Shown here piece after piece: positions 44,795 through 57,216 of a stretch of DNA of 64,000 nucleotides; position 1 is the first letter of the stretch, and every line of letters starts with the position of its first letter. Made by a program: the position numbers and the translations under genes. Origin of the DNA: Kalmusia sp. IMI 367209 (lineage: Eukaryota; Ascomycota; Dothideomycetes; Pleosporales; Didymosphaeriaceae); the NCBI GenBank assembly GCA_027946365.1, contig JAPEUQ010000013.1, positions 372,001-436,000 on the forward strand. The letters are read 5' to 3'. Below the pieces are notes generated by a model that worked only from the letters and a program-made list of their open reading frames with translations, was not told the DNA's origin and made no database searches.

Positions 44795-46753
44795 TCAACC
44801 CAGCAATTGTGAAAAGTTGGGTGTGACCACAAACTTCTCCTTGATGCCTCCGTAGGAATAGGCCTCGCCAGCATCTTCCGGCACCACACGCTTGCCCTCC
44901 GGAATGATCTGAAGGGAGACCACTTCCTGCAAGAACGACGCTGGATTGCCTGCGCCCAACTCGTAACTGGTGCCTCCCCAGTCAAGCGTCGTGCGCCCTG
45001 ACCTGTGAACACGCAGCTTTCCCACATGCCCACTGGCAAAACGTGCACCCTTGCCAACGTTTGCTTGTGCATCAGAGAACTCTTCTTCTTTCTTGATCAC
45101 CGGTTGTCCTTTCGCTGTTGCCGCCTCTGCAAGACTTGGCTGTGCATCAGAAGGCTCCTTCTTAATTCCAGGTAACAGAAGCTCTGGCATGATCGGTGGA
45201 AGCTGAAAAAGATACGTATGGTCGTCTCGAACATTCGGTTTGCCGCCATCGGCACCCGCATCAACCATGCCAATGTCGCCAGACGCGTCCTCGGTTGAAT
45301 TTTCTTGATCCGGAGGTCCAAGTTCTTTTCTCATGCCGGCGAGATTGAACTGAATACGATTCCATTCATCACGCTCTTCTTCTGTTTGGAAGCTTGGCTC
45401 ATCCTTACTCAGAAGCTTTGACCTTCGTTCTCTTTCAGGTGATCGTTCTGCTTTGGTTGACGCTGCCCCAATGCCAACCTGCTCCCTGTTTTCTGCTTCC
45501 TCGTCTTCCGAGCTAGGTTCTGCTTTGACCTTGACGTCATCTGGGCCGTCCGAATCCTGCCACATGCCCTTATATGGCTTTCGTTCACCTGTGATCTCCA
45601 CGTCTTTTGCTTTGCCCTTGCCTTTATGCGAAATCTCAGCTGTCGAGCTGCTCGACGCTTCTACTTGTTGCGTAGCACTGGCAGGGGCTTGTGTACTGGA
45701 GTCCGTGTTGATCCCGAACTTGCGCTCCACATGCTCCTTCCTGTGAATGCGAATAGGCAAGTGTGCATGTGGTCTCGGCGAAGCTACTCTCGGGGCTTCA
45801 CCTTCATCGGATGATAATTCGATGTAGTCGATATCCTTCCTTCGAAACTCCGCGGTATCCTCGTCATCATCGTCTGATGATATATGGCCGCCATGTTCTC
45901 TCTTGATGCCTGGTCCTGCATCATCGTCTTCGTCTTTGACGCGAGCTGCTCGAGAGCCAGAGCCAGAACCGGACCCACCGCCACCGCCACCGCCAAAGCC
46001 TGAGCTTCGATATGCAGCCCTCTTGTCTGAATTTATAAGGTCAACGTTGCACCAACAACTTTTAGAGGCACTTACCTGGCTTGACACCTCCAAAAAATGA
46101 GGATTGACCGCTATGGCCGCCTCTACCCCTTCCCGCAGCCCTCTGCTGTGCACGCCTCTCTTCAGCTTCCACTTGCCTCTGCTTCCTGGCAGCGACTGCG
46201 TCACGTTCCTTATTCCGCTCTCGTTCGCGCTGCAAGTCTGCGGCGTTCCGAGCATCGCGCTCTTCTTTGCTTCGTCGACCAGCGTTGGTAGGCAGGAGCA
46301 CAGACTTCTTTCCTCGAGTCGGTGCCCCACGCCGTACAGCGGGCGATGCGGACCGTGACGATGGTTCGGTGCTCTTCAGGCTAGCTAACCGCTCTCTGGG
46401 TGGTCGCGCTGAACGGTCGGGTGCTGGAGTTGAGGCAATGGATCTAAAAGCAAGTCAACAACAAGTATCGAGAGGGTTGGGTGCGATTGGGCATACAGTG
46501 GCTCCGCAGCGGATGCGTGTGGTGTCTCGACTGTTGCAGAGACATCCGATTCTGCCACAGCTGAGTCCGCGCCTTCTTCTTGCTTTGGTACTACTGCTGA
46601 ATCTGAGGATGCGGCCGCCTCAGCTTGAGCGTCGCCGGACTGTGAAGGCGGGGCATCTGCGGCAGGTCGCGCTGCTGCCGAGCCTCCTCTACCTCTGCCA
46701 CGGCCGCGCGCTCCTCCTCGCCCTCTCGTGCTCGGTGGCGCCTTCGGAGGCAT
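44795..46753 (-). CDS. RPC53: RNA polymerase III subunit C53 (RPC4)
   Basis: Three exons: 46497-46753, 46076-46443 and 44795-46026; 618 residues. The N terminus is Arg/Gly-rich (RGRGGARGRGRGRGG), the middle is charged and probably disordered, with a KEERDARNAADLQRERERN helix and a poly-Gly/Ser tract after the second splice. The conserved C-terminal Rpc4 domain includes GHVGKLRVHRSGRTTLDWGG and ends in EKFVVTPNFSQLLG. C53 pairs with C37 on RNA polymerase III and acts in promoter opening and termination on tRNA and 5S genes. The many VKxEP/IKKEP-like sites (for example GIKKEPSD, GIKREH) resemble SUMO-attachment motifs, which fits the known SUMOylation of Pol III. Confidence 0.93.
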
Positions 46754-47371
46754 TGTGTGGCTGATAGCTTCAGGTTGCGTCTGGCTAGGTTGAGTTGACT
46801 CGAAAGTTCATAGGAAAATGTGAGCTCTTATCGATATCGGCCTGTCGCTTAAAATTGCCGCGAGAGCTCCTAGGCACATCGGTGGAGGGGCAACCGTCTA
46901 GCTTCACTCTCATTTACTGTTTGCAAGAGCCCAGGCTCGGATAGTCAAAATCATAATTAGTTGGGCAATGTTGGATGCAAATGTAGACTTCAAGCACCCA
47001 CGAACGAGAGCATTTTGAAAATTTGAGAGGCTTACGTAAATCATTCCTAGTCTACCTTGCTGCAACAGCCTGTGAATAGGCGCGAGGCGTTTCTAACTCG
47101 TCATCCAACCTAATGATTACAATCTTCGCGAGCCACAGCTGCCGATTTCAACCAAATACATGATACCATGGTATGCCGCAAACAATAGAGACCTAGCTCC
47201 GCCCATGCTCGCTATGAATGTTGAGGATAGTTTGCTCCAAGAACGCCATCCACCTGTGCACCATTCGGAAGCATGGCAACAGCAACAAGAACCAAAGGTG
47301 CATTAGCAGAAAATCAAATGAGAGTCCGAAATGGAAATATCGAAGATGGGTATAATGAAGCGTTCAGAAAA
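46754..47371. other. Intergenic stretch
   Basis: About 620 bp between two minus-strand genes (RPC53 5' end, VAC8 3' end). Nothing distinctive. Confidence 0.5.
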
Positions 47372-49379
47372 TTAGCCCTCCATGAGGGTTTTCCGAGTCT
47401 TGCCCAGAATCTCGAGACAGCGACGTGCAAGGCTAACGACCTCGCCTTCGCCGTCTTCGTTGTCCTCGTCGTCCGATTCGATGTTGCGCTCGGAGATGTC
47501 CGTAACCATGCTGACGATCTCGGTTGACTTGGAAATACGTTCGAGCAACCGGTCATCCTCGGATTCGAGCAGCTGGAGCAAAGTCCAAATAGCGATGTGC
47601 TGGAAGGTTGGATCTCCACTAGCGAGGAAGCGGCGAAGATAACCATGAATGCCACCCTCGGGCTCCGTCCAGTTCTGGATGAATATAGTATAATCGCCCA
47701 CTGCTTCTGTTAGTGAACGCTTCATCCATCCAGCAACAGTTCTTACCTTTAGAAGATAGATTTCCCAACGCCGCAGCACTGTTTCCCTGGACCTCGATAC
47801 TATCGGACTCGGTAAGGGGTATCAGCACGTCAAAAACACCGAGGTTCAACAGATGTGGTTTCAGCTCCTCGCTCAGGGCGAGCACCGCAATGGCTGCCGT
47901 CATTTCGGATTGTACTGGTAGACGCACGTCGAGAACTAGTGATTTGCACTTCTGCACAGCGCCAGCTTCAAGGACGAGCTGCTTGTTCTTGTCTGAGCTC
48001 GCGGCAAGATTGCGCAGGGTAGAAATGGCGTGACACTGAATCTCGTCGTTGTCCGTTGAACCAAGCAAATCTACAAGTGGTCGCAAAAAGCCGGCATCAA
48101 TGATCGGAGATTCATTAGCAGGGTGAATCGAGATATTTCGTATGCAGGCGACGGCGGAAAGGATAAGTGGTAGGTAGGAAGATTGCAGAAGTCGTAGAAG
48201 AGATGGTAGGCCTCGAGCGCGCACGATATCGAGTTGGTAACGTTCGTCGGATGCGAGATTTCGTAGTGCCAGCGCGGCCTGGCACTGGACCTTGGGCGAT
48301 GATGACTCCATGAGATGGACCAACGATTGCACGAGACGCCCTTCAGTCTGAGCGAGTTTCGCACGGTTGCTTGCATCGACAGCGATGTTGCTAAGAGCGG
48401 TGGTACAATAATATTGTACGTCTACGTCTGGAGAGTTGAGAAGCTGCACAAGAACGGGTATAGCGCCGGCATTGACAAGCTGTTGTCTGTTGTCGTCTAC
48501 ACGAATGTCAGCATATGCCATCTACCGCCACAACCAACAATTATTTACCTGAATGTGTCATGTTAAGCAGGGCGCCAGTTGCATTCCGTTGCACCCGCAT
48601 ATCCTTGGATTTTGCAAGCCTAGTCAGTGGCTGAAGAGCTCCGGACCGTGCAATCTTCGACTTGTTATCCTCGTGCGTTGCTAGGTTCGTGATGCATCCA
48701 ACAGCGTTGCATTGCACCTCGACGTTAGGCGAGTTCATCTGTTTGATCAACGGTGCCAACCCTCCTAATGTAACAATGGCGACCTTGTTATCGCCTGCAC
48801 ATGGTCAGCATACGTGCCAGAAACCGTGTGCCGCGTACGTACCATTGACAGCAAGGTTACCCAGGGCCGCACTTGCGGCACGCTGAACTTCAATGTCTGG
48901 GTTCTGGAGCAGGAACAGAATCGGCTCGAGGGTATCGCGGTCGACTTCCCTTACATCTGCTCATCAGCCGTTAGCTCCAGCCGTGGGGAAAGCGGGTAAG
49001 TAGAGACATGTACCTCGTTCCGTGATCTCGGCGAAGGTCAAGCTCGCCGATCGTTGCAAATCAATGTTGTCTGAATATACAAGGGTACTTAATGCGCGGA
49101 GAGGCTCTCCTGAGAAAAAATCGGTCTCGGCTCGCTGGAGCGGGTCAGTACGGCCGCGATGGAACGACGGGGAATGGACAGACGTTTTCCAGGAAGCCCA
49201 AGAGGTCGGCGACAGCTTCCCGCTCGCTGTCTGCCAGCACTGGATCATAGATGCTGTCTTTGGACCGTCCTGAAAGGTACCGTTAGCGATGCGGCGCGAT
49301 GGGATGGTGCTGGTGGGGAGGTGAGCTTACCGCCGCAGCAGGTCGCGAAGAGCTTCGAAGCGAAGCTGGACAGCCCCAT
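47372..49379 (-). CDS. VAC8: Vacuolar armadillo-repeat protein Vac8
   Basis: Seven exons: 49331-49379, 49184-49269, 49014-49134, 48843-48956, 48549-48794, 47747-48496 and 47372-47700; 564 residues. The start at 49379 is chosen because [17 protein letters not shown] gives a Gly2 for N-myristoylation and Cys14/15 for palmitoylation, both needed for vacuole anchoring. About eleven armadillo repeats follow, e.g. [43 protein letters not shown] and [15 protein letters not shown]. Vac8 links the vacuole to actin-based inheritance, to the nucleus (Nvj1) and to autophagy (Atg13). The acidic stretch [13 protein letters not shown] near the C terminus is usual in filamentous fungi. The intron 2 donor (GTCTGT) is weak but the joined frame is conserved. 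Confidence 0.96.
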
Positions 49380-50706
49380 GGCGGGCAGCGTCACAGCCGG
49401 GCGGCCGCACGACGTCGGATGGGCGAAGAGACAGACAAGGCAAAAAGGCCTCGACGAGCGGCTCCAGTGTGCAGTGACGCCGACGTCTTTGGCTGGCAAA
49501 GTCTTCGGATGGGGTCACTGATGGCGGGAGGGTTGCTGCGATACGGTCGTTCCAAGAGACAACATGAACAGGCGCTTAGCCGGATGGGGCGTAGCAGGCG
49601 CGCGGAAGCGCATGGGAGGAAGCCTCGCCTCGTCTGGTGTCAACGCCTCTGCACTACAGTGCGTGCTCGACCACCGACCGACACAGACTGTCCAGGCGAA
49701 GCCTGCGTTGCGAGACTGGGCCTGGAGAGCGCGGCTGCTGGGCTCGCGCGTCCCCTGAAGCCACAGCTGCTCACTAGACCTCCAAGCTACGTCCACGTGA
49801 GAGCGGCGGCGGCGGCGGATCAACAAGCCCGCGAGCGACGTCATGAGCGACTCGGATATTCTTCGCTCGCCCGACGCCTGCGCCCCTGGGTCTCTTCGTC
49901 GCTTTTTTTTTCGACATGCTAGCCTGGCGACATTCGTGTTTCGTCGCTACTCGCTCCACACGGCGGCGGTCGAGCGGGCCGATCTCGTTTTCCCTGCATA
50001 ATTCGACACTGTGAATTTGATGCTCCCCACTATCACATGCAGGTGTATCCCACGCTTTCGCCTTGCGTAAACGAAGTCTGACCTCTCACTGGGGCGTCGA
50101 TATGGTGCGGCGTGGAGTTCTCTTTTCTGCCAGTCCTTGGAGGGGGGGGGGGGGAGCAGCTGTCTTCGGCACACGGTGGCACGTCCGCATCGCCTCAGTC
50201 GATCTGCCCTCCTCTGCGGTGCACCGTTGCTCGTACTCGGGCTTATTACCAATGGCTGCCTACGATAGGTGCAGCGCCCGGCGGCGATGAAACGAATGAT
50301 GGTGGCCCATGGCTCACGTGTGCCGCCAAAGAGGCTGCGTGCAGGCGCCCGGTGCTTTCCGTGCGTGGGGTCGCTTGAAAAACGTCCTGCGCCCGGCCGT
50401 GCTTCAACCCCAGACAAAGAACCAACTCGCTCGCCTGCAACACCACTCGACAGCTGCACCAGCTCTTATATATCTCTTTGCCCGCCCGCAACCCCGCACC
50501 CCAGCCTGAGCCCAGTGCCGTCGAAGCGCACTGTCGCTCGTCGCGCGGCGACACTCACACCTGCAGCTCCGCTAGTCACACAAGGCAATTCTATTACCAT
50601 CGTACATTACCCTCCACCCCGCCCAGCCTCACCCCACGGGCGCCGTCTATTAAACCACGGCGCGCACCTGAGGTCTGCACCCACAGTGACTTTGTCTGCC
50701 GATTAC
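49380..50706. other. Divergent intergenic stretch and kinase leader
   Basis: 1.3 kb between VAC8 (minus) and the kinase (plus). It holds a 13-G run at 50142-50154, a short GGC repeat near 49805-49818 and a TATA box at 50467. The kinase frame stays open upstream to 50269, but I treat that part as untranslated. Confidence 0.55.
50467..50473 (+). promoter_or_regulatory. TATA box of the kinase gene
   Basis: TATATAT in a C/T-rich context, about 240 bp before the ATG at 50707. Transcription starting downstream of it could not include the upstream Met codons near 50269, so it decides the start choice. Role inferred. Confidence 0.5.
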
Positions 50707-52593
50707 ATGGCCCCAATTTCGGGATCCTCACATAGTTTCCAGAAGCTCAAGCTCGATACCTCGGCGCCTCAAAAGGCCGTCCGTTCGACCTTTGCCTCCA
50801 TCGCACGCCGCGACACCCACCAAAATGGCGCTGCCGAGTCGCAACTTTCTGCAGATCTTGCAGACGCTGACGACCACGGCCACGGTCACGCTCATGCTAT
50901 ACCCATAAAGCACGACGGCCACGCCGCGAATGGCCATGTTCCCTACGAAGACAGAGGAGTCGCTGTCACCAGCAGCAGTAGCGAAGAAGACGATATCGAA
51001 GCGCAGTTCCGCCGACGAGCGAAGTCAATCAGTTTCAATCATGAGGTCACACTCGATAGTGGCAATCGCCTCCCTATGCAGAATCCCTTGCCCAAGCCGC
51101 ACACGCAACCGCGCAGCTTCGACAGCGAAGAGTCGAACGAGCAGGACTATTTAGAAATGCATATGCGTCACCGGAGACGCCCACAACCCCGGGTCAACAA
51201 TTCAAGATATCCATTGCTACAGACAACCGTCGATGAGCTCGCTGTAGACCCAGAATACAACGACAACGTCGCATCTCTCACCTCGGAGACCACAGCCTCG
51301 CCTTTGGAAGAAGTCCACACGCCTCTAGATACACCTGCTGAGTATCTACTCTCTCCGTTGCCCACCACTTCCCCGATCGAGTTTCCCAAAATGGATGGGA
51401 CCAGGAGCGGAAGGCGCAACCAAGCAGGACGCTCGAAGAGTTACCAAGTGGGAGATGGTGACAGTGTTTTACGACGAGGAAGCCGCAGAACCTCGACCCG
51501 CACTGGCCGCTCGTTATCATCTATGTCGCCGGCTGCGTCATTCTTAGCCAGATATAAAAATAGCGACGGACCACTCAAGCCCACCGAGCCAGACGATGAA
51601 GGCCAAGGAATAGGCTATGACGGCGAGTACATTATTGGAAAGCAGATCGGATGGGGCGGGTTCAGTTTGGTGAAGGAAGTCACAAGTATAGAGGACGGTC
51701 AAAGAGTAGTCAACGCCGTCAAGATCGTTCGTAAGCAGGTCAAAGACAAATCAGAGCTAGAGAACGATCAGATCCAGACGCAGTTTGATCATGAGGTGGA
51801 GATTTGGCGTTTCTTACGGCATCCCTATATTCTTCCACTTCTTCGAGTGTACACGACCGACTTCGCCACCTTCTGCATCACAAAGCTGAATAAGGGAGGC
51901 ACGCTATTTGATCTGGTACGCAACTTACGCAAGAGCAAGAAGAGTGGCCTTCCATCCAAGCTAGCAAAGCGCTATACGTATCAGATCGCATCGGCGATGC
52001 GCTACCTTCATAATGATGTGCAAGTCGTGCACCGCGATATCAAGCTAGAGAATTGCCTTCTAGATATGACTGGGCCAAGTGCTGAAGTCGAAGGTGGGGA
52101 CGTGCTGTTGTGCGACTTTGGCATGGCCGACTTCATCGTGAGCGACCAACGCGATAGCCCCGTGCCGCAATCCATCGGCGCCAATCACAACATTGGACCT
52201 ACTGGCGCCAGTACGTCCATTGCAGGTAGCCTTCAGTATGCTGCGCCGGAACTGTTTTCTGCTGGTGCGTCCGTGTTTTCTCCAGCAGCGGACGTGTGGG
52301 CCTTTGGCGTGGTTGTGTACGCCCTTTTGACTGCCACACTGCCTTTTCATGAAGGCCTGGACGCCAAAACTGCCGCAAAAATTCAGAACGGCGAGTACGA
52401 TATTGATGTTATCCGTAAATCAGAGGCGCTTCAGAGCGATGGCGCTGACGACGCAATTGCCCTGGTCAAGGGATGTTTGGAGCTGGACGCCGAAAGACGC
52501 TGGACCGTTCACGATATTCTCGGATGCCCCTGGTTGGCCGGCTGCATGCAACTATACGAGGGCGTATCACGACCGTGGCTCGCAGACTCTTGA
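50707..52593 (+). CDS. Serine/threonine protein kinase with long disordered N terminus
   Basis: Intronless, 628 residues from the ATG at 50707 (MAPISGSSHSFQKLK). The first ~300 residues are polar and probably disordered, with a His-rich patch (DHGHGHAHA) and Ser/Arg-rich parts. The kinase domain covers about residues 307-613: Gly loop IGWGGFSLV, Lys in AVKIV, catalytic HRDIKLENCLLD, metal-binding CDFGMADF and YAAPELF, with ADVWAFGVVVYALLTATLPF after it. All catalytic residues are present. The fold is closest to CAMK/Nim1-like fungal kinases; I cannot name the orthologue. An insert rich in Asn, Gly and Ser between DFG and the APE motif lengthens the activation segment. Substrate and pathway are unknown. 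Confidence 0.88.
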   Translation: MAPISGSSHSFQKLKLDTSAPQKAVRSTFASIARRDTHQNGAAESQLSADLADADDHGHGHAHAIPIKHDGHAANGHVPYEDRGVAVTSSSSEEDDIEAQFRRRAKSISFNHEVTLDSGNRLPMQNPLPKPHTQPRSFDSEESNEQDYLEMHMRHRRRPQPRVNNSRYPLLQTTVDELAVDPEYNDNVASLTSETTASPLEEVHTPLDTPAEYLLSPLPTTSPIEFPKMDGTRSGRRNQAGRSKSYQVGDGDSVLRRGSRRTSTRTGRSLSSMSPAASFLARYKNSDGPLKPTEPDDEGQGIGYDGEYIIGKQIGWGGFSLVKEVTSIEDGQRVVNAVKIVRKQVKDKSELENDQIQTQFDHEVEIWRFLRHPYILPLLRVYTTDFATFCITKLNKGGTLFDLVRNLRKSKKSGLPSKLAKRYTYQIASAMRYLHNDVQVVHRDIKLENCLLDMTGPSAEVEGGDVLLCDFGMADFIVSDQRDSPVPQSIGANHNIGPTGASTSIAGSLQYAAPELFSAGASVFSPAADVWAFGVVVYALLTATLPFHEGLDAKTAAKIQNGEYDIDVIRKSEALQSDGADDAIALVKGCLELDAERRWTVHDILGCPWLAGCMQLYEGVSRPWLADS

Positions 52594-55038
52594 GGCATAC
52601 ACATGACAGTTTTGAACACACAAATGACGGCAACGAGTTCATTTGATTGGTGCTGGATACCCTTTGCATTCCTCGCTTGATACCTTTTTTTTTCTTGGAT
52701 TATGTGTGGCATTTCTCTGCTCAGTCTTTTCAGTCGTCTTCGTCTTAGGATACCCCGCTTCCGTCTTTCATCTATAGTCAATAGCTGATTGATATTGCTT
52801 GCAAGCATGGCGCTTTTATCGTTGTACGATATTCATGGCGTCTGCTCGGGTTATGTGTCGCGGCATCGGTGTATGCTTGTGGGCTTGTACGCTGTAAGTG
52901 CAGTGCATAACTACATGTTTTATTGTGGTTCCATTTTGGCATTATGTCTTGTTAGGCAATCTGCCGTGCGGAGTGCGTTGGAGCGCCGCGCTCTGTACAT
53001 TTGATTACCGGTAGCTTCACAATTGCAACGAAAGACTACATGAGAAAAATTGCGGCCCTGTGACCCGCATTTAGTGCAGTGCGACTTTAGGTGTGCAACT
53101 TTCCACAGCCTTCACGTGGCAATGTCTATTCCTTGGTGTCTAATTGAAAATGTCTGAGTCGTTGAAATTCGCTGGAGGCGCACTGCCTCTTCCTGAGGTT
53201 TCACTACGGCTCTTTCGGTAGCATAGCCTGCAAATCGCATCCAAGTGCTGACCGCCGAATGTCACTCTCTCCACATGCTCAAAGAAACTAGCGAGGCGGA
53301 TGGAATGGGAAGGAGGTGGTAGACTTGACGTTACTCCAAGGCAATTTATTCATTTTCCTAGTCTACATGAATAGCGTAGGTCAGCTCACGAGATGCACAT
53401 TGTGTATGCAGGCTGATTGCCGCTTCGGGAAGAGATGCGCTACGGGGATCCAATGGGTAAGGCGTCATGCAGGCCGTCTGACCTCGGTCGCTGGGCGAGT
53501 GGTGAATTGAACGACGTTGGGGCGTCCGGGGAAGCTGTAGCCTACCCCACCCTTTGCGATGCAACCTGAGCCGGTTAGATGTGAGCTTGGCTGCCTTTCC
53601 GCCACTCGAAGTAGAATCTAGCTTTGACGTCGCGGGTCTGGGAGACCTCCTTCTCTTTGCAGTTGGCCTCCGGAATGGCGTGAACACCGACGGTGATGAA
53701 ATCACAACGACGGACGAAGAAGGGCGGCAATCAGCCCAAAGCCAACAATTGCGATACTGGTCTTGGAGTCAAGCTCTCAGTAGAAGCTGCACGACCAATA
53801 TTCAGTAGGACGAGTCGCACAAGTCGCCCTAGCACACCGCGCTTCCTGCTCTTTGGTGCCCAGCAGCACAAAACGAAAAACCTAAATGATCATTGCACTA
53901 CACACCCACTTGACCGTAACTTCTCAACACCATCACTGGGAATCGTGGTGGAGCTCGGCGCCCGGCCCGAGGAGTACGATGGCGATCCAACCGCATTTGC
54001 ACATTCGGCCCCCGCACATCACATGTAGGCCCGCACCCACACCCACATCCACACCCGGGGATATTCTACGGTTTTTGGAAATGGAGCAGGGCGAGCGACT
54101 GCAGGGCGCGGTCCGAAGCTGACTACGTGAGGATCGTCGAAGCGCAGTACTTTCCGAGTTGCGAGAATGACATGACACAGCCTCGCATGTACCTTTAATC
54201 TGATCCACCGCGGGACCTTACACTAAGCGTCGCTGGGCGCTGCAGATCGAGCGGCTATGTACCGCGGTTTCGCTCCTACGACGCGAATTTCCGAGCGCGT
54301 TTCAAAGCCTAAGGATCGCTAAGGGCGCTCAGGAGTCCCGTTCAAGCTGACATCGAATGTCAATTGTTCGCCGCGCTTGAATCATGGAATTTGTCGTCAT
54401 CGATGTCAGATCAAGAAATTGTGTGCTGTTCATGTGGCGTGCATGCTCCCGAAGTGCATGCCCGCATGTACGAATAGGGCATGTCGTTCACCTTCATAAC
54501 CCCGGTCAAAACCATCCCCCCCTGGTCTCGTAAAAGTCGTTGGCTTGCAGCATACCTACTTCCTATTGACGGTAGCGCTTAGGGGGGTAAGGAGAGTTTC
54601 GATGTTAGGGTAAACGTTCGCGCCATGCCGCCGCCAGGTACCTCCCGCATACCGCCTTACGCCATAGTGCCACGACCTTGGTGCAGGCTGCGCTGCTGTT
54701 AACAGCATTCGACCCGACCGTTGGACGTCTTGATCCTGTAGGATACAGTATCGTAAGCGTCTTTGCGCGTTTTCCATGTCACGCACCGCGACTAGTTCAC
54801 CTTCTGTAGTCGCTCTTTCGTCCCAAGAATAGTCAGGTGGTCCGTTCTTCCTCCGCCCCAAGGCCCCTGCGCATCCTTTCCAAGCAGCCCTGCTGCTAGT
54901 GAGCAAGGCAAGCAGTCTCCACACGCTACGATCATCCTTCTATATAATTCATCGGCCCCGGTCTACGGAAGGGCGTCCATCCACCCTCCCCAGCACCGGT
55001 CCTTGGGATTGTCCATCATTAGGTAGTTGCTACCGGAT
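52594..55038. other. Intergenic stretch
   Basis: 2.4 kb without a supportable gene. Open frames overlap on both strands and are short. The right end carries a TATA box for the glutaminase gene (listed separately). Confidence 0.55.
54941..54948 (+). promoter_or_regulatory. TATA box of the glutaminase gene
   Basis: TATATAAT about 98 bp before the ATG at 55039, a plausible spacing. Seen directly; role inferred. Confidence 0.5.
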
Positions 55039-57216
55039 ATGCTTCTTTCATCGTTGAGTATTCTAGGTGGACTTGCCAGCCTCGTGGCCGGCCAGTCAAC
55101 TTTCAAGCCGGCACGCCCTCCGTCTTTGCCGCTGGCAGTCAAAAGTCCATATTTAAGCACTTGGTTCCCAGCTGGTAGCAGCGGCGGTAATGGAGGGTAC
55201 TTGCCTGGTCAATGGCCGCAGTTTTATACGTACGCTACCTAAGTCGTTCTTTCTTGTTATGTTTTAAGCTAATGGTATGGCAGTGGTCAGGTAGTCGCAT
55301 GGACTGGACTGGTCAAGGTTGACGGCCAGACGTTCACGTGGTTAGGAGCGCCTGAGGTGGACGGCGAGCTTGCGAATCAGACCGCATACGAGTACACCAG
55401 TTCGAAGAGCATCTTCACCATTGAAGTCGACAACAAGGTGTCTCTGAAGGCTACATTCCTTTCGCCGCTCACTCCAAAGGATTACAAGCGCCAGTCCGTG
55501 GTCGCGTCGTATCTGTCTGTTGAGGTGTCGTCTTTGGACGGTTCTGAGCATGATGTCCAGCTTTACACTGACATCTCTGCCGAGTGGGTCTCGGGAGACC
55601 TCAATTCGGTAGCAGAGTGGGACTACAACACTAGCGACGATCTCTCGTACCACAAGGTCTGGAGGCAAGATCAGAAGCCGTTCAATGAGGTCAACGACCG
55701 TGCTGAGTGGGGCAACGTTTACTACACGACTGATACTACGGACGGCTTGACATATCAGTCCGGTTCGGATACAGACGTGCGTGGTGCATTCTCCTCTGAC
55801 GGAAAGCTTGCCAACTCCAAAGACACGGACTTCCGCGCCATCAACTCAAACTGGCCTGTGTTCGGCTACGCGCTTGACCTTGGTTCTGTAGGCTCCGAGG
55901 CAACGTCGACTCTCTTCTCGATTGGTCTCTACCAGCAAGAGGCGATCCAATTCCTTGGCGAGGGTGACCAAAGGATCTTGCCATCGCTCTGGAAAAGCTA
56001 TTACAGCGATGATGTAGCCGCCTTGTCATTCTTCCACAAAGACTTCTCCGATTCGAATAAGGCGTCCTCTGAGTTTGATGACCAGGTCGACACGGACTCC
56101 AAGGCTGCTGCTGGCGATGACTACGCTATTCTCACGACCCTTGCTGCCCGCCAGGTTCTTGGAGCCGTCCAGCTAGTTGGTACCGAGGAGAAGCATTACC
56201 TTTTCTTGAAGGAGATCTCATCGAATGGCAACACGCAGACTATCGATGTCATCTACCCTGCCACACCATTCTTCTACTACGCCAACCCGGATCTCATTAA
56301 GTTATTGCTAGACCCACACTTTGAAAACCAAGAAAGTGGCCACTACCCTAACAAGTGGGCTATCCATGATCTTGGAACTCACTATCCGAATGCGACTGGT
56401 CACACGGATGGCAACGACGAGCATATGCCTGTCGAAGAATGCGGAAACAATAGTAAGTGCTGAATCATATGCCTGGTATAACTCCACTCGTACTAACCTT
56501 GGCTAGTTATCATGGTACTCAAATACGCTCAAACTGCCAACGACAACGACTACCTAAAGGACCACTACCCCATTCTCAAGCAGTGGGTCGAATACCTCGT
56601 CGAAGACAGCCTGTATCCCTCGGAGCAGCTCTCGACCGACGACTTCGCCGGGCACCTCGCCAACCAGACGAACCTCGGCCTCAAAGGCATCATCGGAATC
56701 GCGGCCTTCGCCGAGATCGCCACCCTCGTTGGGGAAACCGAGGACGCCGACAACTTCACCTCCATCGCAAAGGACTACATCGCCAAGTGGGAGGAGCTCG
56801 GCGTCAACGCCGCCGACGACCCGCCCCACTCCATCCTCAACTACAACAACGCTTCCACCCACGGCTTGCTGTACAATCTCTACAACGACAAGTACGTCGG
56901 CACCAACCTGGTCCCCCAGCGCATCTACGACTACCAGTCCGCCTTCTACCCCAGCGTCGCAGAGACATACGGCGTCCCACTCGACACGCGAAACACGTAC
57001 TACACCAAATCCGACTGGGAGATTTTCTGCGCCGCCATCGCGAGCGAGGAGACGAGGGACCTGTTCATCAGCAAGATCGCCAAGTGGGTCTCCGACACCC
57101 CCATCAGCAAGCCCTTTACCGATCTGTACCAGACCAATGACGGGTCGTATCCGCCTGGGTTGGAGTTCAAGGCTAGGCCTGTCATAGGCGGCATGTTTGC
57201 CTTGCTTGTGTTGTAG
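55039..57216 (+). CDS. Secreted glutaminase A (GtaA-like)
   Basis: Three exons: 55039-55229, 55284-56452 and 56507-57216; 689 residues. A signal peptide (MLLSSLSILGGLASLVAG) is followed by the fungal glutaminase pattern: RPPSLPLAVKSPYLSTW near the N terminus, WTGLVKVDGQTFTWLGAP after the first splice, DISAEWVSGDL, WPVFGYALDLG, and the catalytic-half segments NKWAIHDLGTHYPNATGH, MPVEECGN and YPSVAETYGVPLDTRNTY. It hydrolyses glutamine to glutamate and ammonia outside the cell. Family members are about 690 residues, so this is full length. The second splice interrupts EECGNN-IIMVLKYAQ, which is conserved. Nitrogen control is likely from known biology, but I did not identify GATA-factor sites with confidence. 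Confidence 0.92.

Noticed and set aside
50269..50706. N-terminal extension of the kinase frame
   Set aside because: Low-complexity Pro/Arg/Thr-rich reading that overlaps a TATA box at 50467; more likely promoter and leader. The ATG at 50707 is preferred.
56457..57140. 227-codon Arg/His-rich frame inside the glutaminase gene
   Set aside because: Out-of-frame shadow of the codon-biased glutaminase exon 3.
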